A stretch of DNA of 64,000 nt from Nilaparvata lugens (Eukaryota > Arthropoda > Insecta > Hemiptera > Delphacidae): the NCBI RefSeq assembly GCF_014356525.2, contig NC_052508.1, positions 57,263,441-57,327,440 of the forward strand, written 5' to 3'. Both the position numbers and the translations under genes were made by a program. The notes beneath the pieces are model-generated. The model made no database searches. It was not told the origin of the DNA and saw nothing but the letters and a program-made list of their open reading frames with translations. Shown piece after piece: positions 13,401 through 26,900 of the stretch (within the stretch, counting starts at the first letter, position 1; each line of letters opens with the position of its first letter).

Positions 13401-16400
13401 GTCTGATTTCCCAATGTTCCCCATTAGGGAACTCTGGACTAAATACGGCGAGGTGGAACTACCCTTGGGTCTCCCCACCATTGAAAGCCATACGCTAATT
13501 ATTATAATAATTATCATGAAATCCTTTTACAATTGAAATGCTTGTGTGGTCAGTAAAATGAATTTATGATAGGAAATATTATATAAAATATCACAATTAA
13601 TTATTTGAAAAAGCTAGCCTACTTGTATATTTATCGAGAGAAGATAGAATTGAAATAATTGGGAAAACAGCCAATTCTTATAGAAATGGATAAACTGCTA
13701 CTGCAGGCTGAAATGCGGAAGGTTATAATATAATTTTCCTTAATAACTCAATATCTTCAAGTTCTGAGAGTTTATTGTATGTAATCATTCTATTATATTC
13801 GTTTTTTGATCAAATCAAATTCAAAATTTGTATTTTATTTATTTCTGGACTGAAAAGTGGACTCAAATCAATTCAAGTGGAAAGCATAACCTATAATTTT
13901 TATTCATTCATAACTCTACCTTCATTGTATTATCATTCATCACAATCATCATCACCTAGGCTTAAAATACTTCTAGAAAGTCGCCTTTGTAAAATAATAA
14001 ATAAAAATAAAAAAAAAGGCTCGACAATACCTGATCATTTCGTCTGTTGTTATAATATGCATGTTTATTTGCCAGAAATTCTCCTGATCTATAAGAAAAT
14101 GAGTAAGAATAATATATGATTCTACCTGAATGATGTTATGTACTTTTAAAAGCTGCTTGCATTGTCGATTTGAAAACACATCCTTGAAAGTTAATATTTT
14201 GGCCCAGCAAAAACTTGAGTTAGCCTGGAGACATTTTCAATAGGATGTTACATTTAAATATAGGTAGGAATGTTAATTTTTCATAGCTGGTTTCATCGGG
14301 CAACTTGCATGCTGTTCAAGTTACCCAACAAAGTATCTGATTTGATTATAATAATTATCGGCATTGGAACCAATCAGAGATTATCCTCCTTCATATAAGG
14401 CTTCAGCGGTTATGTAACTTGATTCTGGTGTTTCTGATTGTGATTTATTAGTAGGAAAGTCGTAAATTTCCCAAGTTGTTGACCGCTCATGAATTCCATT
14501 CAAACCAACTCAGCACACACCTTTGCATGTTGAAAGCTACTAGAGAAATAATTGATAGTTACTTGTGACGAATTTCGCTCAATTCTTCGGCCATAAAATG
14601 AAATGTTTATTCATCTCAACTTGGATGTACAAAAGCATTGAATCCTATATAAGGTGAGACATCGTAAAAGTTAGTTGCATAACACCGATGGAGATAAGAA
14701 GACTTTCAAGCTCATTGCTTGTTGATGCGTCTTCTCAAAAGATACAAAGTGAGCTCCAAAATAGTGAACTATAATTCCAACTAACTTTAATTGCCTTGTT
14801 CATCAGGTTGTTTCGTTATTCGGTAGGCTGTTGCAAAGGAAGCCCGCCCGCATTTCGATGTGATTGAGATATTGACTAGTTTCTAAAATCACTTTTTCTA
14901 GTTATAGTAGTTACTAGCTCTAGTTCCTGTAGTTTCTAGCCGACTGACTGGCTGTTTGGATGGAGAACTGGTTACTTAGAAGTTTTTGGTTAGGCCAACC
15001 TTCGTTACTATTAAACCTTTTTTATTATTAATGACAGCCGACTTTCTACTGTTGCTCAAACCATCAAATGATGAGAATCGAGCAAATTCATTAATTCATT
15101 ATTCATTATTATTAATATTGCTGGTAGGTAATTCAATAGATTACCGCCAATAGGATTGATTCAATGTATTGAAGCTTGATATCACCCTGATTATTAATAA
15201 AAATAGTTCAGTTTATTTGATAGAATAATTCAGTGTTCCAGCCAAAATACAATTTGTATCTTCTTCACATAATTACTTCTCACAATGTTTCTTACTGTGA
15301 TACAATTTAGGAAGAATTTCCAAAATTTCAACTCTCAAACGCGATTCGTTCGAGTAAGTTGCGACTCTATAATGCTATAGCAATAGGCATGAAACCGATC
15401 AAAAATTGAGATTCTAAGCCAAGAAAATAAAAACCCAAAATCTCATTGATATGGGGATATGGGGTGATGTTTGTTTGTTCGTATGTGTATAGAGTAAAGG
15501 AAACTATATTTCTGTCATCTCTGGTATGTGACAGCTTCTCACCGTTATTTGCGTAGATATTTTGAGGCTCGAAATGAATCTTCTTTTGCTCATATCTTCC
15601 TCTTCTTCTGACTTCCACGGTATAGGCATGATTGCCTGTTTCGGTCTTTAAAATAGCCTTGGAAATTGAAACTTATAAAATATAATTAAAATTTAACTTT
15701 AAAAACGTGTCTAGTTTTGAGACCACCTTTTCCTTGGTCTTCCAACATCTCTCCTGCTGGTTTATAGTTGAGAGCTTCCACAGGGATTCTACCGGTTGGC
15801 ATTCTTGTCTTTGTGCGCTTTCCATCTATTTCGATATTTTTTAATTTCTTCATTCAGTGACTCAAACAAAAGCTCCTTTCGAATGTCCTCATTTCGGAGT
15901 AGATCCAATCTTGTGGATCCCTTTACACTCCATAGAAAGCGCATACAGCCGCTTGGATTCTGCTGATTTCTTTTCTACGTAGAATCCATGATTCGCATGA
16001 ATCCATGAATTGTTCCACAAATATATTGGATTTTTTTTAACTTATTGAAAATATCTTCATCTTTTTCGTAGTTGAGAGTACAACCCAAATAAGTGACGGC
16101 TGAAACTTGCTCCAAGATTAAATCTCCAACCACAATTTTGTTCGGCCTGGCCATTTTCCTTTGAAAGCCATCACTTTTGTCTTTGTAGTTGAAATTCGAA
16201 GGTCATACTTCTCACATATTTTTGTCAGTTGATATTTATGGAGTACTGTAGGTCATCCTCTGTTTCCTGTATAAGGATTTGGTCATCTGCAAAAAGAAGT
16301 GTATTCACAAAACACTCGTGTCCCATCTGATCATTATTCCCGCATTCACCTTCTTACTCCATTCTTTCAAAACTTCATCTAAATACAAATTAAACAGCGT

Positions 16401-17846
16401 TGGGGAAAGGCTACATTCTTGTCTCAATCCTTTGTTAATTGGAATTTCTTTCGATAATGTTTTAGGCGTTTGTATCACATACATATTATATTTTGCTCAT
16501 ATTATTTTTTATATATATTGACCCATTTCCATAATAACCTAATCATTTTATAATATAATAGCCTAATTTCAAAATTTTAAAAGTTGGAAATGTCATTTAT
16601 ACAAAGTAGAAAATATATTCCCAGGGGTTCTGATACATCCTAAAGCTGAAGACCTGAAGCTCCACTCATCTCTTACATAATCATTCCTATTAGGCCTACC
16701 AATGCCCAATACTTGCCATCCTCAGCACAAAAAGTAATTTCAATTAGAAACTTTTAAAACGTTAGAAAAAATCTGGTGAGGCGCACTCACACAACTTTCC
16801 TTGCCGTTATGAAAATTGATCACCTGACGCTAGTGTACACGCGCATTTCAAGTCTACTATTCAAAGATCTGAGCCAGCTGGTTACAGGACAATAACGCTG
16901 GATACACACGAAGTCTGCTATCTCTTCATAGTGGATGATTTTATAGAATCAACAGTTACCAACAGTTTGCAATTGAATAATCAAATTTTCTCGAATTTCG
17001 AGCTTATTTTCAATTTTAGGTGAAAATGTAACAGAACATTAATTGTAGAGATTTTTATGCTGAATCTTTTCCACTTGATTTTTTTTGTTCAAATTGTATC
17101 TGAAGCCTGATAATTGGGATCTAAAATCAAACTTTGCATAAATGGGGCGGAGCTCCTGAGATTTTTACAGATATGGGACTTATGGCAGTAGATAGAGCTT
17201 ATCAATGACTATTTTAAGTATAAATTTGATCAAAATCTTTGGAGCCGTTTTTGAGGAAATCGCGAAAAACTTTGTTTTTGACAACATTTTTGCCATTTTA
17301 GCCGCCCCCTTGCATTGCATTTGATCGAAATTGTTCGTGTCGGATCCTTATAGTGTAAGGACCTTACGTTCCAAATTTCAAGTCATTGGGAGATGAGATA
17401 TCGTTTTTTTTTTTTTTTTTTTATTATATAAAAATTAGCACCTAGTCTGAGACTAATAAGCTATTTATTTTATCCTAATTTTACTAAATAGACTTTTTCA
17501 AACCTCATCCTATGATTCAGTTTGTCTAGTTTTTAACTACAATTACTTAGTCTAGTTTGTATCCTATAAAATAGTTTCATACAATCAAGTTAGTAGGCCA
17601 ATAATAATTTGTTTGGTTTGAAGGGATGAACATTTCACTATCACTAACACCAGCTTCAAGCCATCAATTCACAACACAAATTTCACTTCACTAACTCATG
17701 CGGTTTTGTTCTTTTGAGCCTCCTGACCAGATTATCAACATCAAGCAGCTGGATTGCCTCTATATTGTCGTGCTGGTGGAGTCTCTCTTCATGCTTGGCC
17801 GCAAAGTGTTCAATAACTTTCGTATGAGATATCGTGTACACAGACA

Positions 17847-17911
<65 letters not shown>

Positions 17912-20900
17912 CACACCACTTTTTTGGACTCAGGGGACCTTGAAACGTATAGAAATTTAGAAATTGGGGTACCTTAATTTTTTTCGTAAAGCAATTACTT
18001 TCCTTACCAATGGTATAGGGCAAGGAATGTAAAAAATCAATCTAAATTATTGTAATTGGGCAGTTTGCATAGTGCCAGTTAATATCAGTTTGAACTGGAT
18101 TGAATCAATGTGAAGTTCCGTTTGCTATAATGTGATCCATCTATTTATTTATATATTTGTTGATACAATTACAACAGGCATAGCCCAAAACTATTCTGTT
18201 CCCAAATTTTGATAAAACATGTCCGAAAAATACCGTATTGGGATTAAACAACCAGCAAATTCAATAATTTAGTTAGACTTTATTTAAGCCACTGTGCAAA
18301 CGGCATTATACCAAATGCCTATCAAATAATATAGCTGTAAATATGGCTGTCATTGTCAAATAATGCACAGTTAATGTCAGTTAATTCACGGAATATCGAA
18401 TTGTACATACCGAATTAAATTTATTTTTAATACTATATCCGTTTCTATTGTTTATGTTAGGTCACATGCTGATCAACTGGTTTGTGTCGGCGTTCGCCGA
18501 GGAGCACTACCTGCGCCAAGCACTCAAAGTGTCTGATCTGCGCATCCTAGCCACGCAGTTCTGCACACACCTCCTGGCTGCTGGCGTCCTGCGACAGTTG
18601 CAAGACAAGGATGCACCTACTGGCGAACCTCTTTTTAGGGTCAGTACCCACTCACCTTTCAAATTTATTCGCAAAAACAGATACATACAATACAAAGATA
18701 CAATACGAAAATGTATCGGAAAGACGGAACCCACCGACAGCTATAGGTCTGCTCATCTCTCATCATTATCCGTCTCATTAGCCACGTACAATATAATATC
18801 ATAGAAAAGAAAAGATATTTGCTATTATAGAAACCTATTGGATCGCAGATCGCTCTCTGTGCGACCGGGCCAATAATGTCCATCTAGAGTCAATTGACGT
18901 GAAAACGCGAACTTTACAAAATTATCAACAATATTGTCGACAATGGACCTTGACAAATGGATCCAAAAGCAGGTTTCTGGCTGAGAGTGAATATTATTCA
19001 TTCTACACATGAATAACGTCATCACAGTGTTGAAAAACTTGAATGAAAATAATTGCACTTTATAAGAGATTCAGGCGAAATTCTAAAATCTTATTCATAC
19101 ATACTATCATAGAGAAAAGATAGCATAAGAAGATATCCCATGGTACAGAGCGTTTATGGTCACGTTAACTCAAGCCGATATTCATAGTAGTTCTTTTTCG
19201 TGAAGCTATGTGATGCGGGTAGTCTCTCATACTGTGCCGTTCACTCTCACCCAGCCAAACCAGTGATAATAGACAGTAGTCGGTTTGAATTAACAAAAAC
19301 TCGGCTTGAAATTTAGAACATAAAATACCTATATCATGGGACATCTTCTGGTATATTTTCTCTATGATTAATTAGATTTAAGAATTTTGCCAGTTTCTCT
19401 TATAAAGTGCAATTATTTCCACCCAGGTTTTTCAGCACTATGATGACGATATTCATGTGTGAAATGAATAATATTTCCAGTAACCTGCTTTTGGATCCTT
19501 TTTGGATCCATTTGTCAAGGTCCATTGTTGATAACTTTGTAATATTCGCGTTTTCACGTCAATTGACTCTAGATGGACATTATTGGCCCGGTCGCACAGA
19601 GAGCGATCTGTGATCCAATAGGTTTCTATAATATCAAATATCTGTTTCTTAGAGAGCGATTCAAGTTATTAATGTATAGCAAAAATTGCAAATAATTTGA
19701 TCGTTCTCAGTAAGAGACAGAAGATCGCATTGGATCATCCAGATCTTGAAGTCGCTCTCAGGATCTAGAGTCCCTCTAGGATCGCAGATAGCTGTCTGTG
19801 TGGTCGAGCCCTGTAGTGGCAAAAATTTAATTGTATTCTAATAAAAATATAAATTTAATAAATTCTAATATAAATTTAATTCTACTCTAAATGAAATTCA
19901 TATTCTGTTCAAACAGGCGTGAGCTCTGAAGGATTAGGCCGACCCACCACTACTCACACACACAAGCGCAGTCCGCGTTTGTTTGTGTGAGTAAAGGGAC
20001 GCATTTTTCTATGTCTGCATACCTGCCCGCTAATGATTCTTCAATGAATCGCCCTAAAAAAATAAATTTTTCCAACTGTCAACTTTACTCAATTTGCACA
20101 CCAATTACTGAACTCTTAAAATGATTCCTTTCAGAGTCCAAACATGGTACAATTGTGACAACTCTGAACAGTTTTATAGTCGATAGGTTACAATAAAATA
20201 AATAAATTAGACTTTTTTAAAAGCTAAGAGTTGTCACAAATGTACCATGTTTGGACTCATTTTGAAAGGAATGATAAGTAGATTTCAATGATTAGAGTAC
20301 AAATTAAGAAAAGTTAACAGTTAGAGAAATGTAATTTCTCAGCACAAGGAATACTTGGTGATAGCACAGGCATTCTATTGGTTTTAATTGAATTGCTCTT
20401 CGTTCATTCATTCCTCTATTATAGAAGATCCAATAGCGTAGGTAGGCAGGGCGTGTGTGCCTGCGCGTGGGGTAGTGAGGGGCAGCTTAATCCTTCAGGC
20501 TTGCTTGGACAGACTATAAAAATTTGATTCTTTTTATCGAATGAATTTGATTTTCTTTTGCAATCTTGAAAATTCGATATTATCTCATGAATTCATAATC
20601 TCGTATATAATTTATTTCAATAGGGCTGCTTGAAAATTTAATTACATAGAATTACTAGCACCCTTGTTTATTTGATTTTAGGCACAAAATATAATATCTG
20701 TGTCCAATTATTAATTGAATGTTTGCAGCCTGACCTGATCTACTACTGGTCGCATACAGAGGCAGTGAATGCTGTTCCCCCCACCCCTGGCAAGCTGCAG
20801 CCGGTGTCATGGCCGCCAATGCCGCCCCCCTCAGCCACCGACTCCCTCTCAGCCACCGCATCCCTCCAAGACGTCGTCCTCAACTACAACGGGTCCAGTC

Positions 20901-23900
20901 GCTCTGTCAGAGGATCCACAGGTAGAAGACATTCATTCACCTCCGCCTCTGTCTAAAGTCATTCTTTATTCTTTTATTCATTCTATGATTATTTTTGAAT
21001 AAAACACAATTATTTTTAGAATACTTTGGTGGAGGATCAACAGGCACAGCCCAAAACTGCACCTCCCTCGAATTATGATTTATTAAAATAGTCCAGGATA
21101 TAGGTTATGTTTTCTACACTTTACGGAAATTTTGTCTAATTATCTGACCAAACAGTTTTAAAATTCCGTAAAATTTATAGTAGATAGCCCACTATCAATA
21201 ACTTCTTGCAACTGATTACTGCTACTGTTAAGGCTACTTTTCCATAAGTAACAGTATATATTTTTTTTTAGAGTTAGTATTCCGTAGAGCAGCCAAGAAA
21301 CTCAGGTTGACTATGTTGAAAACCAAGGCTAAACATCTTCATTTCCTAATCTATAGTCAAACACATTGGTCTGACGTAACTTACTGATTTTTCATTTGAA
21401 TTTAGATTAACTGAATCGTTCTGAGTAGGCTACCTACCTGTCAATTTGAAGCAGTACATGATTGATTTGAGAATATTGTATTCATGCAAACTGGGTTCTA
21501 TCCACTATAGTTAGTTACAACCATGATTGACCTGGACTTTAATTACATGCCTATGTATTTTGAAAAATAAAATTATAATAATTCAGTTTGAATTTAATGC
21601 CATAGATCAAATGAATTATACAATACAAACTCTAAACAGTCCTAACAATAGTTTCAACAAATTGCTTAATACAAGATGATAAAAACATGAATTATTATAA
21701 CAAAATGAAGTGACTTTTGAATTACATAAATATCACCTTGGAATTGAATAAACGGTTTCTCACAATGGTATCTCATGAGGTACGTAGTAACTGACAGGAT
21801 ACACGTTTAAATTTATTGGTTAAATAGATTACTGTATATTTTTCTTCTGTGGTAGATGGTAGTGTAAATGTGATAAAAGCTCACTCTTGAACTGAAATCA
21901 AGGAAATCTTTTTTGCAGAAGCTATCCTGCCAAGAAGTTCGGGAGAAGAGCAAGACGTTTTAACCGAACTAATATGGAAGGTCAACCAACAACGAATAAG
22001 AATAGAAGAATTGGAGAATGAAATTAATAGAATGCTACAAGAAAGAGAGAGATTCCAGACTTTAACTGATATTCAGGTTGGTAAACAACGATTAATGAAA
22101 CGGTTTTTTATCAATTTCTTATTTACTAGATTCAAATGAGATAAAATAGACTTGAATGGCATTTGATCTTTTGATCAAGAAAGATGAGCAATATCCCACT
22201 ATACGTTTATAAACAAGAATGTAAATAATCATGGAATCACTCACTTTTCAAATCTATTAAAATGTCTCAAAAAATATTTTCTCCCACATTTAAAAATTAG
22301 TTAGCTGACGATGCAATTTCAATACTGTTAGCAAATTCATATCATGTTTATTTATTTATTTCTTACATTCCACAATAACAATATCAAATTAATGATTGGT
22401 ATAGAATCAACAGGATGAACTATAAACCCAAAACTGTTTCTCTCCCTAATTTTGATGAAATAGTCCAAATGAGGTTATGAATACACTTATGTAAAGATCA
22501 CAAAAATTTACAGTCCAAATATACATTATACTAAAAATGGAATTAATGATTATTACACATTATAGAATTGACATATTAGACATTAATAAATTGGATAACA
22601 TTAGAAAAACTTGATAAATTTTAAGCCAGAAAACTCACAAAAATATTCTGGTTGTTAATTTTATTTCTTCATAGGATACAAACGATTCAGCAATAGTCAT
22701 TTTTATGGATATCACACAAGTAGCTGTAAAAGTAGTATTTTATATCATTGTTTTGCGATAGAATACAGGAATTATCGATTCTGAAGGCTAATGCTTTTGA
22801 TCCTTGTCAAATGGATTTGGATAAAGAAGGCTTGTAATTGTTTTGAGAGAAAATACTGGAATTATTGATTCTGAAGGCTAATGCTTTTGATCCTTGTAGA
22901 ATGGATGTGGATAAAGGAGGGTTGTCAAATAATTTTTTGGGAGAAAATACTAGAAATATTGATTTTGAAGGCTTTTGATCCTTGTCAAATGGATGTGGAT
23001 AAAGGAGGCTTGCCAAATGTTTTGGAAGAAAATACTGGAATTTTGATTCTGAAGGCTAATACTTTTGATCCTTGTCAAATGAATGTAGATAAAGAAGGCT
23101 TGTCAAATAATTGTTTTGGGATAAAATACTGGAGTTATCGATTTTGAAGGCTTCTGATCCTTGACAAATGGATATGGACGAAAGAGGGATGTCAGATCAT
23201 CTCTCGTATCTGAATAATCAAACAATAGCAATGCTCTCTTCTAATAGCATATGACGTTCTAAACATTGTGATTATATCGTAATTCATGTTTGAACTGTGT
23301 AGGCTTAATTCTGGAATCCTGTATAATTTTTGATGAACGAAATGATTTCTCCATTCCAGAATCTTGCTGATAGAGTTCGAGAAGACTTCGACTCTCCAAC
23401 AGATGAGCAAGGATTGCGTTTCAGCAGAGAGAGTCTCAAAAATGGTAATCTATCCAATAGACTGAGTCCTGAGGGAGAGTCGTCACCTCAACGGTTGAGA
23501 AAATCCTCATCATCCAGTAAGATTCCTATTCCAACATCAAATCAAAAGTCACCTGGAACTTCAGATAGAGGCAATGCCAGTAAAACAACAGGTAGTCCTA
23601 CAAAAGCAAAGATCTCAGAACCATCGGAGACTAATAAAGAGATGATAAAATCGGAAAGCACGTCTTTAACGTCTACTCTCTGTTTACCAAAGACTCCAGA
23701 AGATGACGATAAAAGTGAGAAAGATAAAAAGAAGAAAGTGGCGTTTGTATCTAGTGAGAAGATTGATGAGAGTCGGGATACAATGTCCAGTTCTGAATCA
23801 CTTCAGAATGAGATCTCATCGAGTTCTGTGGATACGGCTAGGATGACAGACACTGCGCCCACGCCCCAACTGTCACCTGTCCCTGGAATGGGATCACCAT

Positions 23901-26900
23901 CTTCAGGCAAAAGTCCATCAATGCAACTGTCAGACATGGCGTGTGTAACTGCTGCTCTTGCTACCACAACTGTATCCCAATCTGTTCCTTTAGAGTCTGT
24001 GAAAGAAGAGTCTCCTTCATCACAGCTCCCTCCAACTGTGATAGAACCACCAAAACTGACCCATGAAACTGGTTCACCAAGTACTGTACCATTACCAAGT
24101 TCCTCTTCTCAACAAAAATCCTCCAGTGTAGCAGCAGCTCCTACAACTCCACCACCGCCTCCTCCTCCACCTATGCCTGGTGTTTGTCCACCTCCTCCAC
24201 CACCACCTATGCCTGGTGTTTGTCCACCTCCTCCACCTCCACCTATGCCTGGTGTTTGTCCACCTCCTCCACCACCTCCTATGCCTGGTGTTTGTGCACC
24301 TCCTCCACCTCCACCTATGCCTGGTATGTGCCCTCCTCCTCCGCCACCTCCTATGCCTGGTATGTGCCCTCCTCCACCTCCTCCACCCATGCCTGGTATG
24401 GGTGGACCTCCTCCCCCACCACCCATGCCTGGCATGGGACCTCCTCCACCTCCACCGATACCAGGAGGTGTACCAATGCCTCCACCTTCGCCATCACAAG
24501 GCAGTTCGAGCTCCCCTACACCCTTCCCGGCACCACCTGTCGGCGGATGGAATGCTCAGAAGTCACGTGAGTATAAGTATAAAACATCAAATTATAAATA
24601 TAACTATCAATATAAATCTGAAATAAATAAAAACTATATGAAACTTGTAGTACCCTATTATTAAATTTTTAAAAATGTTTCAATAAAAGGGTACTACAAG
24701 TTTTATATATTTTTTATTAATTTGAATAAAGTAGCCCATATAAGTGAAGTGATTTTATCTGAAATGAATATATTTGAATAACTTTTAAAAACCAACAGTT
24801 CTCTTCTGACTAAAAAGAATAGAATAATTCTTCTGTCCCTCTCAAAATCTCTTGATGTATTGAATTGTTGAATTAAAAAGTGTCATCAATTTTATGATTA
24901 TCATAATATATGAGTCTATATTATCATAATTTTGAGTCTAGATTGATAACTCTGGACGCATATAACAGAAATCCACATAACTATTTTTATTAACTTATTT
25001 GCCTCTTTCTGGCAGAAGATTTGTGTCCAACGTTTTTAGTCTAGACATATTATGACAGTCATAAGAGTGGTGACAGAATCTAATTTACAATTTAATACAA
25101 TACAGAAATACTGAGAGGGAAATTTTTCGGAATGCAAAAGAACGAGGATTTTCAAACAGGAAAATATTATTTATTATTTTATAAAGGCGACTTTTTAGAA
25201 GTATTTTAAGCCTAGGCGATGATGATGAAAGCCTATTGATGGGATGAATGATAATACAATGAAGGTAGAGTTATGAATGAATAAAATAATAGGTTATGCT
25301 ATCCACTTTAATTGATCATGCTACCTGTTTATGCTAATATAAATTATGTATCAAAAGGATTGACAAGCATATCCCTCTACAAACAATTTCGGTTTTTAAA
25401 GAATAAAAAACTTTTCTTGTTTGAAATTGTTAAATTTGGAAAACTCATAAATTAAGTGCCTACTTTAATGAAAATCGAGAATAATTGAGAATTACACTGT
25501 CAGCACATATTTGAATATTATTAGATCATTTCTAAGAAGAATAATATTATTTGTAAGATAGATATTCAAAAGATATGATTCGAAAGAATTTTCAGGAATT
25601 AATTTTAATTTTAGTACAAGGTGACACACGGGAGACGGACGGTTTTGAACTGCGTAGTACTGAGAGTGCGGCGGTGGGAGGTGGTTGTGGTGGGGATAGT
25701 TCTGCTCGACATAAGACGCCATTTTGTTTACTCAGTCACTATGGAGCAGTGGGACTTACAACGTCGATTGTTTGTCTATGACAGTTTCGTGAAAAGTGGT
25801 GAGTCTATTACAGCTACGCAGCGATTGTTTCGTGTGCGGTTTAATGTTGGTCGACATGGAGCTGTTCCAAGTCGTAACACAATCCTCAGATGGGTGAAAA
25901 ACTTCAGATCGACTGGAAACATACTGGATAAGAAGCATCCTGGCCCGATACGCAGTGTAACAACACCAGAAAATGTTGAAAGGGTAAGGGAAGCAGTAGT
26001 CAGAAGCCCAGGACGGTCAGCTAGACGTCATGCTAATGAGCTACGAATTAATCGTGAATCGGTTAGACGAATTTTGCATAAAGAATTAAAATTCCATCCC
26101 TACAAAATGCTCATTGTCCAACAACTTAAGGCAACTGATTTTGCTGTACGCGAAGACTTTGCATACAGAATGCAAGTGATTTTGGGATTGAATGAAAATG
26201 CAATTTTATTGATGAGCGATGAGGCTCATTTCCATTTAAACGGGACTGTGAATAAGCAAAACCTGCGTTACTGGGCTCCAGAGCATCCACACCTTATCCA
26301 TCAGCGTCCTCTACACTCAGAAAAAGTAACAGTATGGTGTGCTCTTGGCTCTGTTGGCATTATTGGACCTTATTTTTTCGAAGAGAACGGGGCCACAGTT
26401 ACTGTTAATTCGGCTCGATACATTCGTATGCTTGAAACTTTCTTTAAACCAGAACTACGAAGACGACGAATCCCCTTAAAACGTGTTTGGTTCCAGCAGG
26501 ATGGGGCAACATCCAACATCACACACCGCAAACAATTCAATGACAGTTCTTGCACGCATGTTTCGTGGAAAGATTATCTCACGTTTTGGCAATGTTCCTT
26601 GGCCTCCCAGGTCTCCTGACTTATCAGTGTGTGACTTTTTTCTGTGGGGGTACCTTAAGAGCTGTGTCTATAACCACAAACCACGAACTTTGGATGAGTT
26701 GAAGAATGCAATCATTCAAGAAATTGCTGCCATCCCTGTAGAGATGTTAGTCCGTGTGATGGAGGATTTTGAGAAGAGACTTGAGTCCTGCATTCGAAAT
26801 GATGGACATCACCTTGAGGACATTATTTTTCACAAATAACTGAAATGACAGGTAATGAGTTTTGTTAACTAAAATGGCAAATAATAAGCTTTGATTTTGT

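Larger units (their letters stand above)
17100..18035 (+). repeat. Older dispersed repeat carrying a (CA)n tract, split by a retroposed insert
   Basis: The sequence from about 17100 to 17403 resumes at 17824 and runs through a CA microsatellite to about 18035 (…ggggaccttgaaacg…, …aattggggtaccttaa…). I recall this wording from hemipteran genomes but could not search. The interruption at 17404-17823 is annotated separately. Confidence 0.55.
8569..18460 (+). other. capu intron 2
   Basis: The longest intron (9.9 kb). It contains an 86-bp direct duplication (8665-8805), a MITE (9088-9224), a degenerate Helitron-end relic (about 10905-11080), a Harbinger-like MITE (11310-11592), a 40-bp tandem array (12665-12900), dispersed repeat A (13788-14005), a decayed LINE reverse transcriptase (15640-16450) and a retroposed mRNA inside an older repeat (17404-17823). 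About 14010-15600 shows nothing recognisable. Confidence 0.7.
18640..20728 (+). other. capu intron 3
   Basis: Almost entirely TE-derived: a large foldback (18806-19652) enclosing a MITE (19108-19376), a further TIR-like fragment near 19785-19815, and a second foldback element (19927-20500). Confidence 0.7.
22077..23359 (+). other. capu intron 5
   Basis: Contains dispersed repeat D (22345-22660) and a minisatellite (22750-23195). Otherwise plain AT-rich sequence. Confidence 0.65.

Noticed and set aside
17683..18023. Cys/Val-rich open frames over the CA tract
   Set aside because: Translation of a dinucleotide repeat. Only the part at 17683-17823 (minus) belongs to the retroposed mRNA.
22881..23147. 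Open frames across the intronic minisatellite
   Set aside because: Unit lengths vary without keeping frame; frames arise from repeat structure.
24109..24435. Long glycine-rich open frame on the minus strand and extra plus-strand frames over the FH1 repeat
   Set aside because: Mirror and shifted frames of the proline-codon tandem repeat; the sense FH1 frame explains them.
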